A stretch of DNA of 64,000 bases from an uncultured Paraprevotella sp. (GTDB lineage: Bacteria; Bacteroidota; Bacteroidia; Bacteroidales; Bacteroidaceae), in assembly GCA_944320765.1 (NCBI GenBank), contig CALUIS010000003.1, positions 114,246-178,245 of the forward strand, read 5' to 3'. The position numbers and the translations under genes are program-made. Positions 50,682-60,934 of the stretch are shown piece by piece (position 1 is the stretch's first letter; each line of letters opens with the position of its first letter). The notes under the pieces were generated by a model. It ran no database searches and was not told the origin of the DNA. It saw only the letters and a program-made list of their open reading frames with translations.

Positions 50682-51851
50682 ATGGAACAGCTATATGAGT
50701 TCTTCAACAGGAAACTGAAAAGCACCCCTACGGCTTTTCTCAGATACAAGTATGGCAAAATCAAATGGGACGGCAGGGCGTTTGGCATTGTAGGGCCGAG
50801 AGGCGTGGGCAAGTCAACCATGATTTTGCAACATATCAAGCTCAGATTAGATACGTCCGACACCTTATACGTATCGGCCGACCACTTGTATTTCTCTGAA
50901 CACAGCCTCGTAGAGCTGGCGGATTACTTCGTAAAAATGGGCGGAAGGCACCTCTTCATTGACGAAATCCACAAATACGAAGGTTGGTCGAGAGAGGTAA
51001 AGCAAATGTATGACAGCTATGATGAGTTGCAGATCGTAGTTTCAGGTTCGTCAATCCTTGACATATACAAAGGAATGGCGGACTTGAGCCGCAGATTCCC
51101 GATATATGAAATGCAAGGGCTGTCGTTCCGTGAGTACCTGCGGTTGTTCCATGGCATCGAAGCACCGCCATTCAGCCTCGATGAAATATTGGACCACAAG
51201 GCCCTGTTGCCCGAAGTCAAGCATCCCCTGCCCCTGTTCAAGGACTATCTCCGCAGAGGGTATTATCCTTTCGGGCGTGACGAGGAATTTGGGATGGAGC
51301 TGCTTCAAGTCATCAACCAAACGCTGGAAGTTGACATCCCCGCGCACTTGCAGGCCAACGTGTCTTTGGCCAAGAAGCTGAAAAGCCTCCTGATGGTCGT
51401 GGCCAAGAGCGTCCCGTTCAAGCCGGTGATGCAAAGGTTGGCCGAGGCCACAGGAATAAGCAGGAACGACATTCCCAACCACCTTTTCTATATGGAACGC
51501 GCAGGAATCATCACACAGCTGCGCGATTCGACCGGCGGCATCCGCGGATTAGGGAAGACAGAGAAGCTGTATCTTGACAACACGAACCTGATATACGCAT
51601 TGGCGCCGGAACATGGGGACATCGGCAACATAAGGGAAACATTCTTCATGAACCAGACCCGGGTGATGAACGATGTTACAAGCTCGGCAATATCAGACTT
51701 TGAAATAAACGGAAAGGTGTTTGAAATAGGAGGAAGGAAGAAAGGGCAGAAACAGATAGGAAACGCCGGGGAAGGCTACATCGTGAAAGACGACATTGAG
51801 AGCGGATATGCAAACGTCATCCCCCTCTGGGCATTTGGAATGAACTATTGA
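50682..51851 (+). CDS. AAA+ ATPase of the AAA_14/DUF4143 type
   Basis: 389 residues from ATG 50682 (MEQLYEFFNRKLKSTPTAFL). The frame reaches back to a GTG at 50655 that lies inside the promoter and is not used. Walker A is GPRGVGKST (about 38-46), Walker B HLFIDEIHKY, sensor VVSGSSILDI. A helical/winged-helix part follows (RLAEATGISRNDIPNHLFYM) and the end resembles the nuclease-like DUF4143 tail (EIGGRKKGQKQI). Such single genes are very frequent in Bacteroidales and of unclear role, perhaps linked to mobile or toxin functions. Its stop codon directly abuts repeat copy 3. Confidence 0.82.
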   Translation: MEQLYEFFNRKLKSTPTAFLRYKYGKIKWDGRAFGIVGPRGVGKSTMILQHIKLRLDTSDTLYVSADHLYFSEHSLVELADYFVKMGGRHLFIDEIHKYEGWSREVKQMYDSYDELQIVVSGSSILDIYKGMADLSRRFPIYEMQGLSFREYLRLFHGIEAPPFSLDEILDHKALLPEVKHPLPLFKDYLRRGYYPFGRDEEFGMELLQVINQTLEVDIPAHLQANVSLAKKLKSLLMVVAKSVPFKPVMQRLAEATGISRNDIPNHLFYMERAGIITQLRDSTGGIRGLGKTEKLYLDNTNLIYALAPEHGDIGNIRETFFMNQTRVMNDVTSSAISDFEINGKVFEIGGRKKGQKQIGNAGEGYIVKDDIESGYANVIPLWAFGMNY

Positions 51852-51852
51852 C

Positions 51853-52400
51853 CATTTTGTCAAAACGTCAAAACCACCCCCGCGAGAATCGCGCGGACGG
51901 GCGCGGGGACGGGTGCGGACGGAAATACGCGAACCTCGCGAGCCTGAGGAAGTGCAGGATGAAAGCGGAAAGCCGGTTTCCGCGACACTTTGCCGTCCGC
52001 CACGGAACGCCGTGCGGACGGACACCGCCCCCGCGTCAGCCGGGCGGGAAGGAAGGCTTGCAAAAAGGCAGGCGGATTTTGCACGCGGACAGCCGCCAAA
52101 TAGAAAGAAAAAGCCGCCCGAAGCCCCGTTTTTCCCCGCTTTCCACACGCCCGGGGATTCCTTTGCGGCAAGAAATTCGCGTCTTTGCGGCAAGAAAGAA
52201 ATTTCTTTCAGCAAAGAAATCCCGTTTTTGCCGCACGAAAACGCCAGCCGAAGCGGAGAAATGCTCCATACGGGCTGTTCTCCCGCCCGTTTTTTAACCA
52301 TTCGGCCTCCATTTCCGCCCTGCCGCCCCGACACACGGATGCGGCACTTGGCGAAAAACCTTCCATTTTGACAAGGATTTCAGGAATTTGGTGACATTCC
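51853..52400 (+). repeat. Dispersed GC-rich intergenic repeat, copy 3
   Basis: It fills the 564-bp gap between the convergent AAA ATPase and waaA genes, beginning one base after the ATPase stop and ending about 15 nt before the waaA stop. It matches copy 2 (30494-31047) almost end to end in the same orientation, with the same tips, the hairpin AATTTCTTTCAGCAAAGAAA (52201-52220), the doubled TTGCGGCAAGAAA units and ACACCGCCCCCGCGTCAGCC (52022-52041). No gene is supported in it. Confidence 0.85.
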
Positions 52401-52415
52401 GGCAATGAAGCCACT

Positions 52416-53636
52416 TCAGAATTTCACGTGGGAAAAGACAGCGTCCGCCGCCCCGGCATTCCTCGCGATATACTCGCCGGCGATGCGCCCCCGTTCGGAG
52501 AGGAAGGCCTTGTCGGAAAGCAGGCGGTCCATCGCCGCGCCGTAAGTGGCCGCGTCCGTCACCTCCAGGCAGCCGCCCGCACGCAGCAGGTCCTGCGCCT
52601 CGCGGAACTTCCCGTTGTTCGGCCCGACCAGCACGGGAATGCCGTACACCGCCGCCTCGGGGACGTTGTGGATGCCCACGCCGAAGCCGCCGCCCACATA
52701 AGCCACCTCGCCATAACGGTAGATGGACGACAGCAGGCCGTAGCAGTCTACGATCAGGCAGTCCGCCGCCGGCACTTCCTCCGGCCGGGCCTGGGTGTAA
52801 CGCACAAAGGGGCGCTCCAGCTTCCCCTCAATCTCGGCCAGGTGCTCCTCGCTCACCACATGCGGGGCCAGCACTAGCTTCAGCTGCGGATGCGCGTTGA
52901 AATAAGGGATGATCAAGTCCTCGTCCGGCTGCCACGAGCTGCCGGCCACCTGCACGGTCCGCCCCTGCTTGAAGGCTTCCACCAAAGGCAGCTCCTTGGC
53001 CTGCCGGCGGATATCAAGCACGCGGTCGAAGCGCGTGTCGCCCACCACCGTCACGTTGGTGATGCCCTTGCGGGCCAGCAGTTCGCGCGACGCCTCGTTC
53101 TGCACGAAGAAGTGCGTCACGCAGCGCAGCACGCCGCTGTAGCTGCGCCCGTACCAACGGAAGAACACCTGGTTCTCCCTGAAAATGCTGCTCACGCTGT
53201 ACACCGGGATTCCACGGCGGCGGCAGGCGTGCAGGTAGTTGTTCCAGAACTCATACTTGATGAAAAAAGCCATGCAGGGACGGGCCAGGCGCAGGAAGCT
53301 GCGCACGTTGCCCGGCGTGTCGAACGGCAGGTAGCACACCACGTCCGCCCCCTCATAATGCTTGCGCACCTCGTAGCCCGAAGGCGAGAAGAACGTGAGC
53401 AGGATCTTGTATCCGGGATGCTCCCGCCTCAGCCGCTCCATCAGCGGGCGGCCTTGCTCGAACTCGCCGAGCGAGGCCGCATGGAACCACACATACCGCT
53501 CTCCGCGACGGATTTGCTTCCGCAGGATGCGGAACGTGTTCCACTGCCCTTTGACCATCAGGCGCGCCTTCTTGTGGAAAGGCGACACGAGGATGACCGC
53601 CAGGGCATACAGGTAAAGCGCAAAAGAATACATCAT
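52416..53636 (-). CDS. waaA: 3-deoxy-D-manno-octulosonic acid (Kdo) transferase
   Basis: 406 residues. N-terminal membrane anchor ([17 protein letters not shown]), then GT30 motifs: [37 protein letters not shown] and the C-terminal [20 protein letters not shown] with [14 protein letters not shown]. The catalytic Glu is expected in ASLGEFEQ. It transfers Kdo to lipid A precursor at the inner-membrane surface. Its start overlaps the gltX stop by 4 nt, so both are one transcript. Confidence 0.95.
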   Translation of the reverse strand: MMYSFALYLYALAVILVSPFHKKARLMVKGQWNTFRILRKQIRRGERYVWFHAASLGEFEQGRPLMERLRREHPGYKILLTFFSPSGYEVRKHYEGADVVCYLPFDTPGNVRSFLRLARPCMAFFIKYEFWNNYLHACRRRGIPVYSVSSIFRENQVFFRWYGRSYSGVLRCVTHFFVQNEASRELLARKGITNVTVVGDTRFDRVLDIRRQAKELPLVEAFKQGRTVQVAGSSWQPDEDLIIPYFNAHPQLKLVLAPHVVSEEHLAEIEGKLERPFVRYTQARPEEVPAADCLIVDCYGLLSSIYRYGEVAYVGGGFGVGIHNVPEAAVYGIPVLVGPNNGKFREAQDLLRAGGCLEVTDAATYGAAMDRLLSDKAFLSERGRIAGEYIARNAGAADAVFSHVKF

Positions 53637-55150
53637 TTCAGAATGTCTATGGCTTTTCTCATCCTACGCAACGTTTCTTCCTTGCCGAGGAAGGCGGACA
53701 GTTCGTACATGTCCGGCCCCTTGCCCGTGCCCACCAAGGCCACGCGCCAGGGATTCCAAGGCTTCCTGCCGGTCTCTTCCGCCCAACGGTCCACCGCCGC
53801 CTTCTGGCCTTCCACCGAAAAGTCGTCCAGCCCTTCCAGCAGCGCGGCCAGCTCGGCCATGTCGGCGGCCGCCGTCCCCGTCCAGTTCTTCCGGACGAAC
53901 TTGTCCTCGCGGTCGTAAGTTTCCGGCGCGATGAAGAAGAAGTCGCAAAGCGGCCACAGTTCCTTGATGAAGTTGATTTTCTTCATCTTCATCATGCCCA
54001 CCACGGCGGCCACGCGCTCCATCGGCGCCTCGATGCCGTTCTGCCGCAGGATCTTGTCGAAGGCGGGCGCCAGCTCCATGTTGTCTTTCTTCAGGATATA
54101 TTCACGGTTGAACCACAAGCCCTTCACGTAGTCGAACTTGGCGCCTGCCTTGCTGCATTTCGTGATGTCGAACAGCCGCACCATCTCGTCGAGCGACATG
54201 ATTTCCTGGTCCGTGCCGGGATTCCAGCCCAGCAAGGCCAGGAAGTTCAGCACGGCCTCGGGCAGATAGCCGCTCTCGCGGTAGCCCGACGACACCTCGC
54301 CGGTCTTCGGGTCGTGCCACTCCAGCGGGAACACGGGGAATCCCAGGCGGTCGCCGTCGCGCTTGCTCAGCTTGCCCTTGCCGTCCGGCTTGAGCAGCAA
54401 AGGCAGGTGGGCGAACTTCGGCATGGTGTCCGCCCAGCCGAAGGCACGGTAGAGCAGCACATGGAGCGGCGCCGAGGGCAACCACTCCTCGCCGCGGATG
54501 ACGTGGGTCACCTCCATCAGGTGGTCGTCCACGATGTTGGCCAGATGATAAGTGGGCAGCTCGTCGGCACTCTTGTACAGCACCTTGTCGTCCAGGATGG
54601 AAGAGTTGATGACCACGTCGCCGCGGATCATGTCGTCCACATGCACGTCCTCTCCCGGCTCCACCTTGAAGCGCACCACGTACTGCGCCCCCCCGGACAG
54701 CAGCCGCTCCACCTCGGCTTCCGGCAACGACAACGAGTTGCGCATCATGCCGCGCGTGGAAGCGTCGTATTGGAAGTTCTGCACCTCCTTGCGCTTGGAT
54801 TCCAGCTCCTCCGGCGTGTCGAAAGCGTAATAAGCCTTGCCGCCGTCCAGCAACTGCCGCACATACTCCTTGTAAATCTCCCGCCGCTCGGACTGACGGT
54901 ACGGGCCATGGTCTCCCCCGAAGCTCACTCCTTCGTCGAAGGGGATGCCCAGCCAACGGAACGATTCCAGGATATATTCTTCGGCCCCCGGCACAAACCG
55001 GCTGGAATCGGTGTCTTCAATACGGAAAATGAACTCACCGCCATGCTGGCGGGCAAAAAGGTAATTATATAAAGCCGTACGCACGCCACCGATATGCAAG
55101 GCGCCCGTAGGGCTGGGCGCGAAACGCACCCGTACTTTTCTCTGCGTCAT
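53633..55150 (-). CDS. gltX: Glutamyl-tRNA synthetase
   Basis: 505 residues, class I. The HIGH motif is HIGG (19-22) within [25 protein letters not shown] is KLSKR (260-264). The C-terminal anticodon-binding half has [20 protein letters not shown] and the end [17 protein letters not shown]. It charges tRNA-Glu. As the known target of HipA kinases, it is worth noting with the hipBA pair at 4051-5461. It overlaps waaA by 4 nt. Confidence 0.97.
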   Translation of the reverse strand: MTQRKVRVRFAPSPTGALHIGGVRTALYNYLFARQHGGEFIFRIEDTDSSRFVPGAEEYILESFRWLGIPFDEGVSFGGDHGPYRQSERREIYKEYVRQLLDGGKAYYAFDTPEELESKRKEVQNFQYDASTRGMMRNSLSLPEAEVERLLSGGAQYVVRFKVEPGEDVHVDDMIRGDVVINSSILDDKVLYKSADELPTYHLANIVDDHLMEVTHVIRGEEWLPSAPLHVLLYRAFGWADTMPKFAHLPLLLKPDGKGKLSKRDGDRLGFPVFPLEWHDPKTGEVSSGYRESGYLPEAVLNFLALLGWNPGTDQEIMSLDEMVRLFDITKCSKAGAKFDYVKGLWFNREYILKKDNMELAPAFDKILRQNGIEAPMERVAAVVGMMKMKKINFIKELWPLCDFFFIAPETYDREDKFVRKNWTGTAAADMAELAALLEGLDDFSVEGQKAAVDRWAEETGRKPWNPWRVALVGTGKGPDMYELSAFLGKEETLRRMRKAIDILK

Positions 55151-55172
55151 AACAACATTTGTGAATATTGCG

Positions 55173-55180
55173 CAAAAATA
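55173..55180 (-). promoter_or_regulatory. -7 element of gltX-waaA
   Basis: TATTTTTG on the minus strand, 23 nt before the gltX ATG. The -33 side is GC-rich and weak. It diverges from the pgpH promoter about 35 nt away. Confidence 0.5.
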
Positions 55181-55214
55181 CTACTTTTTATTTAAACGCC
55201 CCGTATTTTTTTCG

Positions 55215-55222
55215 TATTTTCG
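55215..55222 (+). promoter_or_regulatory. -7 element of pgpH
   Basis: TATTTTCG, one base off TAnnTTTG, 25 nt before the ATG at 55248, in the short divergent gap with gltX. Confidence 0.4.
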
Positions 55223-55247
55223 CCCTATATAACAAACCTGAAGCCAA

Positions 55248-57356
55248 ATGAACAGATATAACCAGCAAAACGAGCTTACGCCAAAAGCGTTAATCTACAG
55301 AATCGTCATCACATTGGCCGCCCTCATTATCGTATGCCTCTACATGCCGCGCGACGAGCAACAGACCTACCAGTTCGACTTGGGCAAGCCCTGGCGGTAC
55401 AGCCAGCTTATCGCCACCTACGACTTCCCCGTCTACAAAAGCCAGGAAACCATACAAAAGGAGCAGGACAGCATCCTGCGATACTATGAACCTTACTTCG
55501 CCATCGCCCCTTCGGTCGGGCAGCAGCAGATTGAGCGATTCAAGACTACCATCGCCGCACAGAAGCCGGCTGTCATACCGGCCAACTACGTGGACTACGT
55601 GACAAGGAAGCTGGAACAAATCTATTCGCGAGGCATCATGGACACCAAAGACTACGACCTTATGCAGAAAAACCATGTGTCGAACATCCGGATCTTCGCC
55701 CAGAACGAAGCGGCGGAACGCCCGATGTCCCAAGTGTTCTCGCACAAGACCGCATACGAATACCTCGTCGACCTGGGGGCTGACAGCCTGCATTACGACC
55801 TCAGGGTGCTGCGCAAATGCAACCTGAACGACTACATCACCGGCAACCTGACCTATGACCAGGAAAAGTCGGAGGAAAGCCGGAAAGACCTGCTCGGCTC
55901 GCTCTCCTACTCGTCCGGCATGGTCATGAGCGGACAGAAAATCATCGACCGGGGAGAAATCGTAAGCCCCGGCACCTATGAAATCCTTCTGTCGCTGGAA
56001 AAAGAATACGCCAAGCGCAACACGTCCAAGATGCAATCGCACACCGTACTGACCGGACAGTTCTTCTATGTAGGCATCATCATCCTATGCATGTCGCTCT
56101 ACTTCAACCTGTTCCGGCGCGACTACCTGGCCAACACGCGCAACCTGCTCTTCATCGCGTCCATGCCGGTCATCTTCACACTCATCACGGCCTTCCTCGT
56201 CAAGCACAGCCTGCTCAGCGTGTATATCATCCCCTTCGCCATGGTCCCTATCTTCATAAGGGTATTCATGGACTCCCGCACGGCCTTCGGCATCCATGTG
56301 GGCACGGTGATGATCTGTGCCGTCATGCTGAAATACCCCTACGAGTTCATCGTCACGCAAACCGTGGCCGGCATGGTGGCCATCTACAGCCTGCGCGAAC
56401 TCTCGCAACGCTCCCAGCTCATCCGGGCTGCCTTCTTCGTCACCCTGGCCTCGCTCCTCGTCTATGCCAGCATGGAACTGATCCATGAGAAAGACTTTAG
56501 CCGGCTGGACTACCGGATGTACATCTACATCGCCATCAACGGCGCGCTCCTGCTGTTCGCCTATCCGTTCCTTTTCCTGTGCGAGAAGATGTTCGGGTTC
56601 ACGTCCAACGTGACTTTGGTGGAACTCTCCAACACGAACAACGAGCTGTTGAGAAAACTTTCGGAAGTGGCCCCCGGCACGTTCCAACACTCCATGCAGG
56701 TGGCCAACCTGGCCACGGAAGTGGCCAACAAAATCGGCGCGAAGGCCATGCTGGTCCGCACCGGGGCCTTATACCATGACATCGGGAAGATGAACAACCC
56801 GGCGTACTTTACAGAGAACCAGAAAAACTTCAACCCGCACAGCCGGCTGAGCTACGAACAAAGCGCGGCCATCGTCATCAGCCACATCAAGGACGGCCTG
56901 AAACTGGCCGACAAATACAACCTGCCGCAAATCATCAAGGACTTCATCACCACCCACCACGGCAAGGGGAAGACCAAATACTTCTTCATCTCCTACAAGA
57001 ACCAGAACCCCGACGAGACGGTGGACGAAAGCAAGTTCAGCTACCCCGGCCCCAATCCTTTCACGCTCGAACAGGCCATCCTGATGATGGCCGACTCGGT
57101 GGAAGCGGCTTCCAGAAGCCTGGGCGAATACACGGAAGAGAGCATCAACATGCTGGTAGAGAAAATCATAGACAGCCAAGTGGAAGAAGGATTCTTCAAG
57201 GAATGCCCCATCACCTTCCATGACATCGACACGGCCAAAGAGGTGTTCAAGGAGAAGCTCAGGACCATCTACCACACCCGTATCAGTTACCCCGAACTGA
57301 AGAAGAAACCGGAAGGAGCCACGGAAGAGGCTCAAACGGGATCCACATCGAAATAG
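55248..57356 (+). CDS. pgpH: 7TMR-HDED/HD-domain c-di-AMP phosphodiesterase (PgpH family)
   Basis: 702 residues. One N-terminal membrane helix (IVITLAALIIVCLYM), a periplasmic 7TMR-HDED domain (about 45-270), a block of about six or seven helices (about 275-460, e.g. FFYVGIIILCMSLYFNL) and a cytoplasmic HD domain. HD is plain: the upstream PGTFQHSMQVANL, GALYHDIGKMNNPAYF, then ITTHHGKGKTKYFF and MMADSVEAASRS. In Firmicutes this family degrades c-di-AMP to pApA; the same is expected here. Its last 25 bases overlap the convergent priA. Confidence 0.9.
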   Translation: MNRYNQQNELTPKALIYRIVITLAALIIVCLYMPRDEQQTYQFDLGKPWRYSQLIATYDFPVYKSQETIQKEQDSILRYYEPYFAIAPSVGQQQIERFKTTIAAQKPAVIPANYVDYVTRKLEQIYSRGIMDTKDYDLMQKNHVSNIRIFAQNEAAERPMSQVFSHKTAYEYLVDLGADSLHYDLRVLRKCNLNDYITGNLTYDQEKSEESRKDLLGSLSYSSGMVMSGQKIIDRGEIVSPGTYEILLSLEKEYAKRNTSKMQSHTVLTGQFFYVGIIILCMSLYFNLFRRDYLANTRNLLFIASMPVIFTLITAFLVKHSLLSVYIIPFAMVPIFIRVFMDSRTAFGIHVGTVMICAVMLKYPYEFIVTQTVAGMVAIYSLRELSQRSQLIRAAFFVTLASLLVYASMELIHEKDFSRLDYRMYIYIAINGALLLFAYPFLFLCEKMFGFTSNVTLVELSNTNNELLRKLSEVAPGTFQHSMQVANLATEVANKIGAKAMLVRTGALYHDIGKMNNPAYFTENQKNFNPHSRLSYEQSAAIVISHIKDGLKLADKYNLPQIIKDFITTHHGKGKTKYFFISYKNQNPDETVDESKFSYPGPNPFTLEQAILMMADSVEAASRSLGEYTEESINMLVEKIIDSQVEEGFFKECPITFHDIDTAKEVFKEKLRTIYHTRISYPELKKKPEGATEEAQTGSTSK

Positions 57357-59812
57357 ATTTGCGCGGAACGGTAGTCCGGACGGGCGGACATGACGGACTG
57401 ACGGACTTGGAGCAAGGCTTGGCGCACCTTCGCGAACGAAATGCCGGGTTCCACCTTCAGCACGATCTTACGGATGTACAGCAGCTGTATGCGGCCCACC
57501 GGCGGCACGTCGGGTCCCAGCACGCGATGCCCCAGCAAAGCCCTGAGCCTGCACCCCATCTCGGCGGCCAGACAATCGAGGACATCGGCATGACGGTGCT
57601 TCATGTACACATACACCAGACGGCAGAACGGCGGGAATACAAAAGCCTGCCGTTCCTGCATCTGCTGGAGATACAGCCCCATGTAGTCGTTCGCCACCAC
57701 CTGCCCGACGACCGGAAGCTCCGGACTCTTCGTCTGAAGGACGACCAGCCCCCGGCGGCTGCGGCGGCCCGCACGGCCCGCCACCTGCGCCATCAGCTGG
57801 AAGGCCCGCTCGTAGCTGCGGAAGTCCGGCACGTTCAGCATCGCGTCGGCATCCAGGATGCCGACCACGCGGACCCGGTCGAAGTCCAGCCCCTTCGTCA
57901 CCATCTGCGTCCCGATGAGGATGTCGGTCTTGCCCGCTTGGAAAGCACCCAAGATGTTCTCATAAGCCGAACGCGTGCGGGTGGTGTCCAAGTCCATCCT
58001 TGCCACGGCGGCTTCCGGAAAAGCCTGACGCACGGCATCCTCCACCTTCTCCGTCCCGAAACCGCGCTGCACCAGCTCCGTCCCCTCGCAGGCCGGGCAA
58101 TGCGCCGGCACATCGCAGATGTACCCACAATAATGGCACGTCAGCTTGTTCAGCCCCTTGTGGTAAGTCAGGCTGACATCGCAATTCTGGCACTTGGGCA
58201 CCCAGCCGCACGTATGGCATTCGATGAAAGGGGCATACCCGCGCCGGTTCTGGAACAGTATCACTTGTTCCTTGTGTTCCAAGGCGGCACGCATCTCCTC
58301 TAACAAACGGGGAGAGAAAGGCCCGGCCATGCGCCGCTTGCGGCGAAGCTCCTTGATGTCCACCACCTCCACCTCGGGCAGCTGTGCCTGCCCGAAACGC
58401 TCTGCCAGTTCCGCCAGTCCGTACTTCCCCGTACGCACATTATAATAGGTGTCCAACGAGGGAGTGGCCGAACCCAGCAGGGTACAAGCACCGTACTTCC
58501 GGGCCAGCACCATGGCCGCGTTGCGGGCATGGTAACGCGGCGCGGGGTCCTGCTGCTTGTAGGACGGCTCATGCTCCTCATCCACTATGACCAGCCCCAA
58601 ACGCTGGAACGGCAGGAACACGGAGGAACGCACGCCGAGAACCAGGGCGTACGGCTCTCCGGAAAGCTGCTTCTGCCAGATTTCCACCCGCTCGGCATCG
58701 GGAAATTTGGAATGGTACACGCCCATCCGCCCGCCAAACACGCGGTAAAGACGCTCCGTCAGCTGTGTGGTGAGCGCGATTTCCGGCACAAGGTACAACA
58801 CTTGTTTCCCCGCAGCCAGCATCTCTTGAATCAGATGGATATAGATTTCGGTCTTCCCGCTCGACGTGACCCCATGAAGCAGGCAGACGGGATGCGTCCG
58901 GAACTCGCTTTTGACCTTCTCCAAAGCTGCCGTCTGGCCAGTGCTGAGCGGAGCCAACCCGATGGTGTCGGCCACATCCGTCCGTGCCAGCCGCCCGGTT
59001 TCGTAGGGATATGCTTCCAGGATGCCCCTTTCCACCAACGCGTTACACACAGCCACACTGGCCCCCGCCGCTTCAGCAAGCTGCTTCCGCCCCACTTCGG
59101 CCAACAGGTTAGGGTTCTTCAACCTCAACGCCGCAGCCGCATCGGACAAATCCAGATACTTCAGCAGCACGGCCTGCTGCCGGGCCGCCCGCTTCAGACC
59201 GTTGAGTACCTCATGCAACCTATCCTCGCTGAAACAACCGGAGGCCAGGCGGACATGCACCTCCGTACGGGGCTTGTACGTGCGCCTTACCTCTTCCTCC
59301 ATGACCACCACGCCCTTGTCCAGCAAACTCTTCACCACCCGCAACACATGGGTGTCCCCGCAAGCTTTCTGCAACTGGGACAACGTCTGGTCTGCCTTAC
59401 ACGACAAGGCATCGGCCACCCTTTGTTCCCTTTCCGTCAGTTTCGCCTCTCCTTCGTATTCGTCATTCAACCGCACCCGGCTCTCGCTCTCCAGCTTCAT
59501 TCCGGAAGGCAAGGCCGCCTTGTACACATCGCCCAAGGCACACATATAATAATCGGCTATCCAACGCCAGAAGTCCAGTTGCGCCGGCAACAGCACGGGC
59601 GATTCGTCCAGCAGCTCCATCACGCCCTTCACCTCGTACCCTTCCGGACGACGGCCATGCACCTCCGTCACGATGCCCGTATAAATCTTCTTCGCCCCGA
59701 AAGGCACCACGACTCGGCATCCCACGCCCGCCGCGTCCTGCAATCCTTCGGGCAAAGCATAGGTGAACACGGACGACAGGGGAAGAGGAAGAACCACATC
59801 TACAAATTTCAT
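57332..59812 (-). CDS. priA: Primosomal protein N' (replication restart helicase PriA)
   Basis: 826 residues from ATG 59812 (MKFVDVVLPLPL). The frame reaches back only to a TTG. N-terminal DNA-binding domain, then the SF2 helicase core: Walker A GVTSSGKT at 314-321, DEEHEPSYKQQD for Walker B, and later LDADAMLNVPDFRSYERAFQ, VAGRAGR. Eight cysteines in CHTCGW..KCQNCD ... CHYCG ... CPACEG bind two zinc ions. It reloads DnaB at stalled forks. The 3' ends of priA and pgpH overlap by 25 nt. Confidence 0.97.
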   Translation of the reverse strand: MKFVDVVLPLPLSSVFTYALPEGLQDAAGVGCRVVVPFGAKKIYTGIVTEVHGRRPEGYEVKGVMELLDESPVLLPAQLDFWRWIADYYMCALGDVYKAALPSGMKLESESRVRLNDEYEGEAKLTEREQRVADALSCKADQTLSQLQKACGDTHVLRVVKSLLDKGVVVMEEEVRRTYKPRTEVHVRLASGCFSEDRLHEVLNGLKRAARQQAVLLKYLDLSDAAAALRLKNPNLLAEVGRKQLAEAAGASVAVCNALVERGILEAYPYETGRLARTDVADTIGLAPLSTGQTAALEKVKSEFRTHPVCLLHGVTSSGKTEIYIHLIQEMLAAGKQVLYLVPEIALTTQLTERLYRVFGGRMGVYHSKFPDAERVEIWQKQLSGEPYALVLGVRSSVFLPFQRLGLVIVDEEHEPSYKQQDPAPRYHARNAAMVLARKYGACTLLGSATPSLDTYYNVRTGKYGLAELAERFGQAQLPEVEVVDIKELRRKRRMAGPFSPRLLEEMRAALEHKEQVILFQNRRGYAPFIECHTCGWVPKCQNCDVSLTYHKGLNKLTCHYCGYICDVPAHCPACEGTELVQRGFGTEKVEDAVRQAFPEAAVARMDLDTTRTRSAYENILGAFQAGKTDILIGTQMVTKGLDFDRVRVVGILDADAMLNVPDFRSYERAFQLMAQVAGRAGRRSRRGLVVLQTKSPELPVVGQVVANDYMGLYLQQMQERQAFVFPPFCRLVYVYMKHRHADVLDCLAAEMGCRLRALLGHRVLGPDVPPVGRIQLLYIRKIVLKVEPGISFAKVRQALLQVRQSVMSARPDYRSAQIYFDVDPV

Positions 59813-59848
59813 ACTATCCAACTTTTAACCGCTCTTCGAGAACACCTG

Positions 59849-59880
59849 CAAAAATACGAAGAATCGGCGGATAAGCCGAA
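59849..59880 (-). promoter_or_regulatory. Promoter of priA
   Basis: TTCG (59877-59880), 20 nt, TATTTTTG (59849-59856) on the minus strand; the leader is about 30 nt. Confidence 0.55.
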
Positions 59881-59893
59881 CAAAACGGCACCC

Positions 59894-60934
59894 TCAAACA
59901 AAAATTCCGGCCATCCGTGTGCCGCATTCCGGACAATATCCTTGAAAACCTTCCGGCATGTCCACCCGGTAACGCCGCCTGCGGATGACCGTCCTTCCGC
60001 AATGCGGACAGCGCGTGTCCTCCGCCCCCTCCAAATCCACATTGCCCAAATAAACATAGTTCAACCCGCATTCACGGGCCACATCGCGGGCGCGGAGCAG
60101 CGTGTCCACCGGAGTAGGCGGCAAATCCTGCATCCGGTATTGAGGAAAGAAACGGCTGAAATGCAACGGACGGTCTGCAAAGCCATGCCCCGCCAGCCAC
60201 CGGCACATCTGCCGTACCATCCCCTCGTCGTCGTTCACTCCGGGAATGAGCAGGTTCGTGATTTCCACCCACACACCCGCCTCCCGCATCCGTTCCAATG
60301 TGGAAAGCACGGGAGCCAGCCGCGCACGGCAGACCGACCTGTAGGCCTCATCGGAAAAGGATTTCAAGTCCACATTGGCGGCATCCAGCCACGGCAACAA
60401 GTCGGCCAGCGGCTCGGGATTCACATAGCCGGCCGTCACCAACACGTTTTTCAGTCCGGCCTCATGGCAGGCCTTGGCACAATCCCGCGTGTATTCCAAA
60501 TAAGTAAGCGGCTCGGTGTAAGTATAGGCCACCATCGGACAAGCACAAGCCACGGCCATCCCCACCACCTCTTCCGGCAAGAGCCGACGGCCGTCCACCT
60601 CCGACGGGGCCGCCTGCGAAATGCCCCAGTTCTGGCAGTTCCGGCACGAGAGGTTGCAGCCGGCAGCCGCCAAAGAGAAACATTTCCGCCCGGGATGGAA
60701 ATGCAGCAAAGGCTTCTTCTCCACGGGGTCTGCCTGCAACGCGCAAACCGCACCGTATGCGTCAGCCCACAACCTCCCCTCGCGGTTCACCCGGCTCCGG
60801 CAACGCCCGGCCTTGCCCGTTGCTATCTGGCAGAGATGCGGACAGAGGCGGCATTCCACCGCCCCGTCCGCCAAAGGGACATAATATTCCGCCTCACGCC
60901 CGGCCTGACAAGCGTCCTCAGACTTCGCCTTCAT
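59894..60934 (-). CDS. amrS: AmmeMemoRadiSam system radical SAM enzyme
   Basis: 346 residues from ATG 60934 (MKAKSEDACQAGREAEYYVP); in-frame ATGs at 60952 and 60958 are alternatives. After an N-terminal CRLCPHLC pair, the radical SAM cluster motif is CNLSCRNCQNW (CX3CX2C). The TIM-barrel continues with AYTYTEPLTYLEYTRDC and ANVDLKSFSDEAYRSVC. The tail has two CxxC knots (RCPHCGRT, YCPECGTR) like a zinc or rubredoxin site. It begins 17 nt inside the end of the fused B-A gene, so the two are translated together. The substrate is not known to me. Confidence 0.9.
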   Translation of the reverse strand: MKAKSEDACQAGREAEYYVPLADGAVECRLCPHLCQIATGKAGRCRSRVNREGRLWADAYGAVCALQADPVEKKPLLHFHPGRKCFSLAAAGCNLSCRNCQNWGISQAAPSEVDGRRLLPEEVVGMAVACACPMVAYTYTEPLTYLEYTRDCAKACHEAGLKNVLVTAGYVNPEPLADLLPWLDAANVDLKSFSDEAYRSVCRARLAPVLSTLERMREAGVWVEITNLLIPGVNDDEGMVRQMCRWLAGHGFADRPLHFSRFFPQYRMQDLPPTPVDTLLRARDVARECGLNYVYLGNVDLEGAEDTRCPHCGRTVIRRRRYRVDMPEGFQGYCPECGTRMAGIFV

